Shown piece by piece: positions 6,592-13,051 of a stretch of DNA of 13,051 nucleotides. The notes beneath the pieces are model-generated. The model was not told the DNA's origin. It made no database searches and saw only the letters and a program-made list of their open reading frames with translations. Each line of letters opens with the position of its first letter. The first letter of the stretch is position 1. This DNA is from Firm-08 sp045541535 (GTDB lineage: Bacteria > Bacillota > Clostridia > Oscillospirales > QAKW01). Both the position numbers and the translations under genes were made by a program. Location of the stretch: positions 1 through 13,051 of the forward strand of contig JAZQJG010000117.1 of the NCBI GenBank assembly GCA_045541535.1, read 5' to 3'.

Positions 6592-7848
6592 ATGAAAACT
6601 TTACCCTTTACCCTGGCGGATGCCAAGGAATGGACCCAGACCCATCCCACCCCCTTTTACATCTACGATGAGGAGGGCATCCGCAAATGTGTCACCGATC
6701 TCTACAAGGCCTTTTCCTGGAACGAGGGCTTTAAGGAATATTTTGCCGTAAAGGCGTTGCCCAATCCCAGCATTCTGCGTCTGCTGCACTCTTTGGGTTG
6801 CGGCACCGACTGCGCCTCGGTCACCGAGGTACTGTTGGCGGAGAAATGCGGCATCACCGGCAAGGAGATCATGTTCAGCTCCAACGAGACCACCGAGATT
6901 GAATACCGCACCGCCCTGCAGGCCGGCGCCATCATCAATCTGGACGACGTGACCCACATTGAATATCTGGAGACCTTAGGTCCCCTGCCCGACACCTTCT
7001 GCTGTCGCTATAATCCCGGCAAGTTTAACATCACCAACGACATTATGGGCCATCTCTACGATTCCAAATTCGGTATGACCCTGCCCCAGTTGAAGGAAGC
7101 CTTTGCAAAGCTCAAGGAAAAGGGCGTAAAGCACTTCGGCATCCACGCCATGATCGCCTCCTGCTCTCTGGATGAGGAATATTATCCCCGTCTGGCGGAG
7201 GAGCTGTTCCGTCTGGCGCTGGAGATCAGAGAAGAGCTGGGCATCACCGTGGAATTCATCGATCTGTCCGGCGGTATCGGCATCCCCTATCTGCCCAACG
7301 AGCGGGCGGTGGACATCTTTGCCATCGGTGAGGGTGTGCGTCAGGTGTACGAGCGGATGATCGGCCCCGAGAACTTTGATATCAAGCTGTACTGTGAAAT
7401 GGGCCGTTACATCACCGGTCCCTACGGATATCTGGTGACCACCGCCATCCACTATAAGCACATTTATAAAGAATACATCGGCGTTGACGCCTCCTGCTGT
7501 GACCTGATGCGTCCCGCTATGTACGGCGCTTATCACCATCTGACGGTGCTGGGCAAGGAAGAGGATCAACTGGTGGGCAAATTCGACGTGGTCGGCTCCC
7601 TGTGTGAGAACAACGATAAATTTGCCATTGACCGTCAGTTACCAAAGGTGGATCTGGGAGACATCCTGGTGCTCCACGATGCCGGCGCCCACGGCCATTC
7701 CATGGGTTATAACTACAACGGCAAGCTGCGCTGTGCCGAGCTGATGATGCACGGGGACAAATCCGTATCCCTGATCCGAAGAGCAGAGAGTGTGGAGGAT
7801 TATTTTGCCACGCTGGACGTTGATCCCGCTTTCGGAGGAAAGGCATAA
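6592..7848 (+). CDS. lysA: Diaminopimelate decarboxylase (LysA), divergent subgroup
   Basis: A PLP enzyme of alanine-racemase fold type III that removes CO2 from meso-diaminopimelate to give L-lysine, the last step of the pathway. Visible features in order in its 418 aa: PFYIYDEEGI at the N-terminus, the PLP lysine K54 in YFAVKALPNPS, H185 in GIHAMIASC, the glycine-rich phosphate loop SGGIGI (226-231), CEMGR (268-272), the catalytic cysteine C338 in GSLCENNDKF, and a C-terminal GYNYNGKLR. HAMIASC stands where common LysA proteins have HIGSQ, and SGGIGI replaces GGGFGI, so it belongs to a side branch of the family. A related decarboxylase of another diamino acid is the alternative, but its place between dapH and patA argues for LysA. 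An AAGGA ribosome site precedes the ATG. Confidence 0.88.
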   Translation: MKTLPFTLADAKEWTQTHPTPFYIYDEEGIRKCVTDLYKAFSWNEGFKEYFAVKALPNPSILRLLHSLGCGTDCASVTEVLLAEKCGITGKEIMFSSNETTEIEYRTALQAGAIINLDDVTHIEYLETLGPLPDTFCCRYNPGKFNITNDIMGHLYDSKFGMTLPQLKEAFAKLKEKGVKHFGIHAMIASCSLDEEYYPRLAEELFRLALEIREELGITVEFIDLSGGIGIPYLPNERAVDIFAIGEGVRQVYERMIGPENFDIKLYCEMGRYITGPYGYLVTTAIHYKHIYKEYIGVDASCCDLMRPAMYGAYHHLTVLGKEEDQLVGKFDVVGSLCENNDKFAIDRQLPKVDLGDILVLHDAGAHGHSMGYNYNGKLRCAELMMHGDKSVSLIRRAESVEDYFATLDVDPAFGGKA

Positions 7849-7854
7849 AATAAT

Positions 7855-8988
7855 ATGAGAGAGCATCTCAATCCTGCCGTTTTTAATTTAAAACGCAGTT
7901 CCATCCGTGAATTTTCCAATCTGGCGGCGGCCACCCCCGGTTGCATCCGCCTGACCTTGGGAGAGCCGGAATTTGACACCCCCGCCCCTGTGACCGAAGC
8001 CCTGTTTGCGGCGGCCAAAGCGGGTGAGACCCACTATATCGCCAACAACGGCGCCCTGAATCTGCGGGAGCGGATCGCCCGCTTTGAGCGGGAGCGCAAC
8101 GGGCTGGACACCAACGCCGACGAGATCATCGTTACCGCCGGCGCCACCGAAGGATTGATGGTGGTCCTGACCGGCATTTTGGCCCCCGGCGACGAGGTGG
8201 TCATTCCCACCCCCGCCTTTGTACTCTATGAAGAACTGGTCAAGCTGTGCGGCGCCGTACCTGTCCCGCTGGACACCGTGGCCGACGGCTTTCAGATCCG
8301 TCACCCCGAAAGAGTATTCAGCCAGCGGACCAAGGCCGTCATCCTCAACACCCCCAACAATCCCACCGGCACCGTGCTGGATAGGGAGAGTCTGGAGGCG
8401 GTGTATCGGGCGGTAAAGGGCAAGCCTGTGTTTGTCCTGTGCGACGACGTCTACCGTCAACTGATTTATACCGACGATTATCATTCCTTTACGGAATACA
8501 AGGATCTGAAGGAACAGATCATTCTCATTCAAAGCTTTTCCAAGCCCTATGCCATGACGGGCTGGCGAATGGGATATCTCATCGCCCACCCCGACATCAA
8601 GGAACGGCTGGAGCTGGTGCATCAATTTTCCGTTACCAGCACCCCCTCCCTTTTCCAGCGAGCCGGCGTGGCCGCTCTGGATACCGACCCTGCCGCCTTT
8701 GTGGCGGTGTATCGCAAACGGCGGGACTACGTGCTGGACAGATTGGAAAAGATGGGTCTGCCCACCACCGTTCCCCAAGGCGCCTTTTACGTTTTCCCCT
8801 GTGTAAAGCGCTTTACGGAGAGTGACGGCGAGCTGTGCCGTCGGCTGATTCGGGAAGCTGGCGTGGCCCTCACCCCCGGCAGTTGCTTTGGCGCGGCGGG
8901 TTACGTGCGTCTGTCCTATTGCTGTAGTGACGACCAGCTCAAAGAGGGGCTGGACCGTTTGGAAAACTTTATCAAACAAAACTACTGA
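7855..8988 (+). CDS. patA: N-acetyl-LL-diaminopimelate aminotransferase (PatA-like)
   Basis: A class I/II fold type I PLP aminotransferase of 377 aa. In this setting it would convert N-acetyl-2-amino-6-oxopimelate to N-acetyl-LL-diaminopimelate with glutamate as amino donor. It shows LTLGEPEFDTP near the N-terminus, GATEGLM, the NTPNNPTG motif, D/Y of CDDVYRQL, the Schiff-base lysine K230 in SFSKPYAMTGWRMGY, and the carboxylate-binding R352 in YVRLSYC. It begins six bases after lysA, with its ribosome site (GGAGGAAAGG, 7834-7843) inside the end of lysA, a sign of coupled translation. Sequence alone cannot separate it from general aspartate/aromatic aminotransferases; the position between DapH and the M20 deacetylase decides the call. 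Confidence 0.82.
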   Translation: MREHLNPAVFNLKRSSIREFSNLAAATPGCIRLTLGEPEFDTPAPVTEALFAAAKAGETHYIANNGALNLRERIARFERERNGLDTNADEIIVTAGATEGLMVVLTGILAPGDEVVIPTPAFVLYEELVKLCGAVPVPLDTVADGFQIRHPERVFSQRTKAVILNTPNNPTGTVLDRESLEAVYRAVKGKPVFVLCDDVYRQLIYTDDYHSFTEYKDLKEQIILIQSFSKPYAMTGWRMGYLIAHPDIKERLELVHQFSVTSTPSLFQRAGVAALDTDPAAFVAVYRKRRDYVLDRLEKMGLPTTVPQGAFYVFPCVKRFTESDGELCRRLIREAGVALTPGSCFGAAGYVRLSYCCSDDQLKEGLDRLENFIKQNY

Positions 8989-8995
8989 TTTACAA

Positions 8996-9000
8996 GGAGG
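8996..9000 (+). promoter_or_regulatory. Ribosome binding site that sets the GTG start of the deacetylase
   Basis: AAGGAGG ends at 9000, ten bases before the GTG at 9011 and directly after the stop of the preceding gene at 8988. The upstream in-frame ATG at 8888 lies inside the aminotransferase gene, has no such site, and would add 41 residues unlike any M20 enzyme. Confidence 0.85.
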
Positions 9001-9010
9001 TAGGCTTTCC

Positions 9011-10126
9011 GTGGAACAACTAAATATCTGGTATACCACTCTGCACCGCGAGCCGGAGCCCAGCCGCAAGGAATACCACACCGCTGAAAAGCTGAGCCTC
9101 TGGTTACAGGAAATGGGACTGGAGGTGCATCGCATCGGTGAAACGGCGGTGATCGGCATCCTGCACGGAGCAAAGCCCGGCAAGACCGTGGCCCTGCGGG
9201 CGGATATGGACGCCCTGCCCCTGACGGAGCAGACCGGCCTGCCCTACGCCTCCGAGATCCCCGGTATGATGCACGCCTGCGGTCACGATTTCCATATGAC
9301 CGCCGCGTTGGGTGCCGCGCGAATGCTGCAGCAGCGTAAAGCTGCCCTTTCCGGTACCGTACAATTTGTATTTCAGCCCGACGAGGAAGAGGACGGCTAT
9401 GCCGCCATCCTGTCGGCCCATGAAATAATGCAGGATACCGTCGCCGTGTTCGGCGCCCACGTGGATCCCACCCTGCCTGCCGGCACCGTCGGCTTTAAGA
9501 GCGGTGTGTTCTACGCCAGCGCCGCCACCTTTGACATCACCGTCACCGGTCGCAGCGCCCACGGCGCCAAGCCGGCCGAGGGCGCGGATGCCCTGGCGGC
9601 CGCCGCCGAAGCGGTGCCCCGACTGCTGGCTCTGCGCCAAACGGGAGACACCCCTGCGGTGTTGTCGGTAGGTACTCTGCACAGCGGCACGGCACGTAAC
9701 GTCATTGCCGATACCGCCATCCTCACCGGCATTCTGCGTTCCGCAGACCCCGCCACCCGTGAAGAGATCCATTTGAAAATGAAAGCGATTTTGTCCGAGC
9801 TGGAAAAGTCTTACGGCGTAAACATACGTCTGAATTTTAAGGAAGGCTATCGCGGCATCACCAATCCCGCTCCCACCACCGCTCTGGCAAGAGCGGCGGC
9901 CACAGCGCTGTTGGGAGAAGACCGTGTGACGGACATTGCCGCCCCCCTGATGACCACCGAGGACTTTGGTGAGTATCTTACGGGACGGGACGGTTGCTTT
10001 TACCATATCGGAGTGGGCAGTCCCCACGGACTTCACTCCACCCATTTTGCCCCCGATCCCGCTCTGCTGGAAGGGGCCGCGGCGCTCCACGCTGCGGTGA
10101 TTGAAAAGTATTTAGAAGAAAAGTAG
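9011..10126 (+). CDS. M20-family N-acetyldiaminopimelate deacetylase
   Basis: A metal-dependent amidohydrolase (M20D type, 371 aa from the GTG start) that would release acetate from N-acetyl-LL-diaminopimelate to give LL-diaminopimelate. Seen in the sequence: ADMDALPL, the metal ligands of HACGHDFH (H88, C90, H92), the E125/E126 pair in FQPDEEEDG, H150 in GAHVDPTLPAG, the dimerisation-domain motif GRSAHGAKP, and a C-terminal histidine H345 in LHSTHFAPD. The family also contains IAA-amino-acid and hippurate hydrolases, so the substrate is inferred from the neighbours dapH and patA. The Bacillus counterpart is YkuR; the name dapL is avoided because it also denotes an unrelated aminotransferase. 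The next gene starts 10 bases after the stop. Confidence 0.85.
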   Translation: MEQLNIWYTTLHREPEPSRKEYHTAEKLSLWLQEMGLEVHRIGETAVIGILHGAKPGKTVALRADMDALPLTEQTGLPYASEIPGMMHACGHDFHMTAALGAARMLQQRKAALSGTVQFVFQPDEEEDGYAAILSAHEIMQDTVAVFGAHVDPTLPAGTVGFKSGVFYASAATFDITVTGRSAHGAKPAEGADALAAAAEAVPRLLALRQTGDTPAVLSVGTLHSGTARNVIADTAILTGILRSADPATREEIHLKMKAILSELEKSYGVNIRLNFKEGYRGITNPAPTTALARAAATALLGEDRVTDIAAPLMTTEDFGEYLTGRDGCFYHIGVGSPHGLHSTHFAPDPALLEGAAALHAAVIEKYLEEK

Positions 10127-10136
10127 GAGATAGATT

Positions 10137-11459
10137 ATGCAAACGATCGTTGTAAAATTCGGCGGCTCTTCTCTGGCCAATGCCGATCAGATCCGCAAGG
10201 CGGCCGCCATCATCCGTGAAAAGAGCGCCCGCCGCTACGTGGTAGTTTCCGCCCCGGGCAAGAGTTTTCCCGAGGATACCAAGGTCACCGACCTGCTGTA
10301 TAGCTGTTATGACAGAGCGGTCCATCACGAGGAGTACGAGAGCGTGCTCTCCATCATTGAAGGCCGCTTTGCCGACATCATTAAGGAGCTGGAGGTAGAG
10401 TTGGATCTTTCCGCCGACTTTGCCGCCCTGCGCCACAATCTGGACACCTGTCCCAGCGCCGACTACGCCGCCAGCCGGGGTGAATATCTCAATGCAAGAG
10501 TCATCTCCGCCTTTTTGGGCTATCCCATGCTGGACACCGCCGACTACATCCGTTTTACCGAAGACGGCAAGTATGATCAAAAAGCCACCGAGGCTCTGTT
10601 GATCCCCGCCCTGAAGAACACCGTCAAGGCGGTGCTTCCCGGCTTTTACGGCGCCTATCCCGACGGAACGGTGCACACCTTCTCCCGTGGTGGCTCGGAC
10701 ATTACCGGCGCCATCGTTGCCAAGGCGGCAGGGGCCAAAATTTATGAAAACTGGACCGACGTTTCGGGTATGCTGGTGGCAGACCCCCGCATCGTTGAAA
10801 ATCCCAAGCCCATTGAATCCCTGACCTACCGAGAACTGCGGGAGTTGTCCTATATGGGCGCCGCCGTACTCCACGAGGAAGCGGTATTCCCCGTCCGTCA
10901 GGCCGGTATTCCCATCAACATCCGCAACACCAACCATCCCTCTGACGAGGGTACCATGATCCTGCATCACCTGCCCCAGGGCTCCCGTCCCAAGATCATC
11001 ACCGGTATCGCCGGCAACCACGGTTTTTCCGTTGTCCGTATTGAAAAGACCATGATGAACAACGAGGTAGGCTTCGGCGCCAAGGTGTTAGAGATTTTCG
11101 CCGAGTTTAACCTGTCCTTTGAGCATATGCCCTCCGGCATTGATACCCTGAGTGTGGTGGTCTCCACCGAAAAGCTGGCTCCCGTGAAAAACGAGCTGAT
11201 GAAGCGGTTACAGGAGGTTACCGAGGCCGACGTGATCTATGCCGAGGACGAAATGGCCATCATCGCCGTGGTTGGTCACGGTATGGTCCGTGCCAAGGGT
11301 ACCGCTGCCCGTGTACTCACCGCCATTGCCAAAAGTGAGATCAACATCCGTATGATCGACCAGGGCTCCGGTGAGTTGAACATCATCATCGGCGTACACG
11401 AAAAAGACTATATTACCGCCATCCGCGCCCTGTACAAGGAATTTGAGCGGGATCTGTAA
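10137..11459 (+). CDS. Aspartate kinase, ThrD/YclM-type, with two ACT domains
   Basis: It phosphorylates L-aspartate with ATP, the first step toward lysine, threonine and methionine. The 440-aa protein starts with the kinase signature VVKFGGSSLAN and has RGEYLNAR, the FSRGGSDITGAIVAKA nucleotide/substrate loop, and WTDVSGMLVADPR. The catalytic part ends near residue 280. Two ACT domains follow (about 288-360 and 375-440), which bind effector amino acids. In this family lysine or threonine is the usual inhibitor; the operon suggests lysine, but that is inference. AGGAGA (10125-10130) overlaps the stop codon of the deacetylase, so translation is probably coupled. No homoserine dehydrogenase is fused to it. 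Confidence 0.93.
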   Translation: MQTIVVKFGGSSLANADQIRKAAAIIREKSARRYVVVSAPGKSFPEDTKVTDLLYSCYDRAVHHEEYESVLSIIEGRFADIIKELEVELDLSADFAALRHNLDTCPSADYAASRGEYLNARVISAFLGYPMLDTADYIRFTEDGKYDQKATEALLIPALKNTVKAVLPGFYGAYPDGTVHTFSRGGSDITGAIVAKAAGAKIYENWTDVSGMLVADPRIVENPKPIESLTYRELRELSYMGAAVLHEEAVFPVRQAGIPINIRNTNHPSDEGTMILHHLPQGSRPKIITGIAGNHGFSVVRIEKTMMNNEVGFGAKVLEIFAEFNLSFEHMPSGIDTLSVVVSTEKLAPVKNELMKRLQEVTEADVIYAEDEMAIIAVVGHGMVRAKGTAARVLTAIAKSEINIRMIDQGSGELNIIIGVHEKDYITAIRALYKEFERDL

Positions 11460-11500
11460 AAACAATCGTTTTGCATACAATATAACAGGAGGTAAGTATT

Positions 11501-12079
11501 ATGAAACTGAACAAAACTTGGATCATTTTGATCGTCGTCATTGCCGTTATCGGTATCGTGGCCGGCCTCTTTGTTGGTAGCTACAACGGGCTGGTAGAGC
11601 TGGAAGCCGACGTGGAAGCAAAGCAGGCCGCCATCCAGACCCAGCTTCAGCGCCGTGCCGACCTGATTCCCAACTTCGTAGCCACCGTAAAGGGCTATGC
11701 CGCCCACGAGCAAGAAACCTATACCGCCGTTACCGAGGCCCGCAACGCCTTGGGCAAAGCGGAAACCGTCGGTGAGCAGGCCACTGCCGCCGCCAATCTG
11801 GACAGCGCCATTGACATCTGGGTCAACGCCGTTACCGAGAATTATCCGGAGCTTAAGGCCAACCAGAACTTTATCGCTCTGCAGGATGAGCTGGCAGGCA
11901 CCGAAAACCGCATTGCCACCGCCCGTAACGATTATAACGAGACGGCCAAGAGCTATAACACCGCCATCCGCAAATTCCCCAAGAGCATCTTTGCCGCCAT
12001 GTTTGGCTTTGAAAAGGCAGAGTATTTTGAAGCCGCGGCCGGCAGTGAAAACGCCCCCACGGTAGACTTCGGCGCATAA
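11501..12079 (+). CDS. lemA: LemA family protein
   Basis: A 192-aa membrane-anchored helical protein. One N-terminal transmembrane helix (about residues 7-29, WIILIVVIAVIGIVAGLFVG) is followed by the LemA signature YNGLVELEADVEAKQ, QLQRRADLIPNFVATVKGY and AHEQETYTAVTEAR, then long helices. LemA proteins are common in bacteria and often sit next to TPM-domain genes, as here, but their biochemical role is unclear. AGGAGG (11487-11492) is eight bases before the ATG. The 41-base gap after the kinase gene contains no terminator and no convincing promoter, so it may be read from the lysine promoter, although nothing ties it to lysine synthesis. Confidence 0.93.
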   Translation: MKLNKTWIILIVVIAVIGIVAGLFVGSYNGLVELEADVEAKQAAIQTQLQRRADLIPNFVATVKGYAAHEQETYTAVTEARNALGKAETVGEQATAAANLDSAIDIWVNAVTENYPELKANQNFIALQDELAGTENRIATARNDYNETAKSYNTAIRKFPKSIFAAMFGFEKAEYFEAAAGSENAPTVDFGA

Positions 12080-12088
12080 TCAAAGGTT

Positions 12089-12829
12089 ATGAAACAACGT
12101 GTTTTAGCACTGCTCCTTGTCCTGCTGGTGGCCTGTGGCCTGTGCAGTGCCGCGGCCGCCCCCGATCTGCCCTCCCCCACCCGCAGTTTTTACGTCAACG
12201 ACTTTGCTGACGTCATTGATCAGGGAGACGAGCAAGCCATGCTGGCCGCCGGCATCAAGCTGGCCGCCGCCTGTGAGGCTCAGGTCGTAGTGGTCACCAT
12301 CCCCTCGCTGGAGGGGGAAGCCATTGAGACCTATTCCCTGCAACTGGCCCGCAAATGGGGCATCGGAGACAAGGAAAAGGACAACGGTCTGTTGCTGTTA
12401 TTATCCGTGGAGGAGCCACGGGTACGCATTGAAGTGGGCAGCGGTCTGGAGGGCGCCATTCCCGACAGCAAGGCGGGACGCATTCTGGACACCTTTATGA
12501 TCCCCTACTATCAGCCCGGCAGTTATTCCCAAGGACTGCTGGATACCTACAACGCCTTGGTCAACGAGGTATATATTGAATACGGACTGGAGCCCCAGGA
12601 GGGCTACATCCCCTTGGGAGACGGAGAGAGTGAGAGAAAACTAACGCCCCTCGGCATCATTTTCCGCATTCTCATTCTCATCGTCGTGATCGTGCTGTTT
12701 ATCCGTTATCCCCATCTGTTCTGGTTTGTTCTGCATCTGCTCAGCAGAGGCGGCCATTCCGGCGGTGGCGGCGGTGGACGGCACTCCGGTGGCGGCGGCG
12801 GATTTTCCGGCGGCGGCGCCAGCAGATAA
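12089..12829 (+). CDS. TPM-domain (YgcG-like) membrane protein with glycine-rich tail
   Basis: A 246-aa exported protein. The N-terminus is a signal peptide (residues 1 to about 23). LVAC at 13-16 could be a lipobox with C16 as the lipidated residue; cleavage after the alanine stretch at 21-24 is the alternative. A TPM domain (about 31-165) follows, with YVNDFADVID, WGIGDKEKDNGLLLLLS and RIEVGSGLEGAIPD. A transmembrane helix (about 188-214) comes next, then a tail of GGGG blocks broken by H/R/S, ending SGGGASR, which is typical of the family. The gap from lemA is nine bases. The AAAGG ribosome site is only two bases from the ATG, so translation probably depends on coupling to lemA. The TPM family has been linked to phosphatase-like and photosystem-repair roles in plants; its role in Clostridia is not known to me. 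Confidence 0.9.
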   Translation: MKQRVLALLLVLLVACGLCSAAAAPDLPSPTRSFYVNDFADVIDQGDEQAMLAAGIKLAAACEAQVVVVTIPSLEGEAIETYSLQLARKWGIGDKEKDNGLLLLLSVEEPRVRIEVGSGLEGAIPDSKAGRILDTFMIPYYQPGSYSQGLLDTYNALVNEVYIEYGLEPQEGYIPLGDGESERKLTPLGIIFRILILIVVIVLFIRYPHLFWFVLHLLSRGGHSGGGGGGRHSGGGGGFSGGGASR

Positions 12830-12837
12830 CGCAACCA

Positions 12838-12880
12838 AAAAAGCAGAGTTTGGATCGATCCAAGCTCTGCTTTTTATTTT
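12838..12880 (+). terminator. Intrinsic terminator closing the lysine/lemA gene set
   Basis: AAAAAGCAGAG (12838-12848) and CTCTGCTTTTT (12865-12875) flank TTTGGATCGATCCAAG, giving a near-perfect 17-bp stem with one T-G pair, capped by the loop of GGATCGATCC and followed by a T-rich run. It begins nine bases after the stop of the TPM gene. The repeat element starts at 12879, so the T-tract and the left end of the element touch. Confidence 0.9.
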
Positions 12881-13051
12881 AAGGTGACAAAAGTCGAACC
12901 AATATGCCTGCCAAGGCATAATGTTTTCGCTTGATCTTGTCTCATCGTTTGTAATACGTTAGTATAACTGCACTCTTCGACTTCGCCAAGCAAAAAATTC
13001 TGACCTTGGCAGGTCGAAGAGTTTCGCGCAAATGGATTTTTTGAAAGGTGA
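12879..13051. repeat. Interspersed structured repeat, copy 2 (right end cut by window edge)
   Basis: Same orientation as copy 1; 12894-13051 matches 1-158 with only two short homopolymer length changes and one substitution. This copy supplies the true left end: TTAAGGTGACAA (12879-12890) and AAGTCGAACC (12891-12900), the inverted match of 242-263. Beyond 13051 the sequence should continue with the GCAAGGC hairpin and the closing inverted repeat about 105 bases later. It sits in the intergenic space directly behind the terminator and disrupts no gene. Confidence 0.85.

Noticed and set aside
8888..9010. Upstream ATG start for the M20 deacetylase
   Set aside because: It would lie within the aminotransferase gene. 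The GTG at 9011 has an AAGGAGG site at the right distance and gives the normal family length.
11460..11500. Separate promoter for lemA (TACAAT or TATAAC boxes)
   Set aside because: No -35 box lies at a workable distance.
1..13051. CRISPR arrays, tRNA, rRNA, transposase or integrase genes
   Set aside because: No short regularly spaced repeats, no tRNA-like or rRNA sequence, and no recombinase protein were seen; the two long repeats are 12.6 kb apart and are a different kind of element.

Overview
The window looks like a chromosomal segment of a mid-GC Gram-positive bacterium, most likely a gut-type member of the Clostridia (Bacillota). The reasons are strong AGGAGG-type ribosome binding sites, sigma-A type promoters, the acetylase branch of diaminopimelate synthesis with a Bacillus-like DapH, a YclM/ThrD-type aspartokinase, and a LemA/TPM-domain pair. 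The genus cannot be fixed from sequence alone. All genes are on the + strand.

Layout: (1) Positions 1-263 hold the right-hand part of a non-coding interspersed repeat with several hairpins and a terminal inverted repeat. The same repeat starts again, in the same orientation, at 12879 and runs off the right edge, so the whole gene block lies between two copies. (2) A clear promoter (277-305) drives one very large gene (341-5626, 1761 aa). Its protein joins an N-terminal TIR domain, a degenerate NB-ARC/STAND-like domain, a long alpha-helical region, and a complete SecA-like motor that includes the SecA-specific region between motifs II and III. It ends at a strong terminator (5686-5730). I regard this as the unusual system of the window: a probable single-gene, TIR-effector immune or conflict protein in which a SecA-type ATPase sits where other STAND proteins carry only sensor repeats. 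Its function is inferred. (3) A second promoter (5770-5797), overlapped by a perfect AT-only inverted repeat, starts a tightly packed set of genes: dapH, lysA, patA-like aminotransferase, an M20 N-acetyl-diaminopimelate deacetylase, and aspartate kinase. (4) lemA and a TPM/YgcG-like membrane protein follow without a visible terminator in between and end at a terminator at 12838-12880, three bases before the second repeat copy.

How the genes work together: aspartate kinase commits aspartate to the pathway. DapH acetylates tetrahydrodipicolinate, the aminotransferase and the M20 deacetylase convert the product to LL-diaminopimelate, and LysA decarboxylates meso-diaminopimelate to lysine. asd, dapA, dapB and dapF are not here and must be elsewhere. 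LemA and the TPM protein are envelope proteins with no clear link to lysine synthesis. The TIR-SecA gene has its own promoter and terminator and appears to be an independent accessory cassette next to housekeeping genes.
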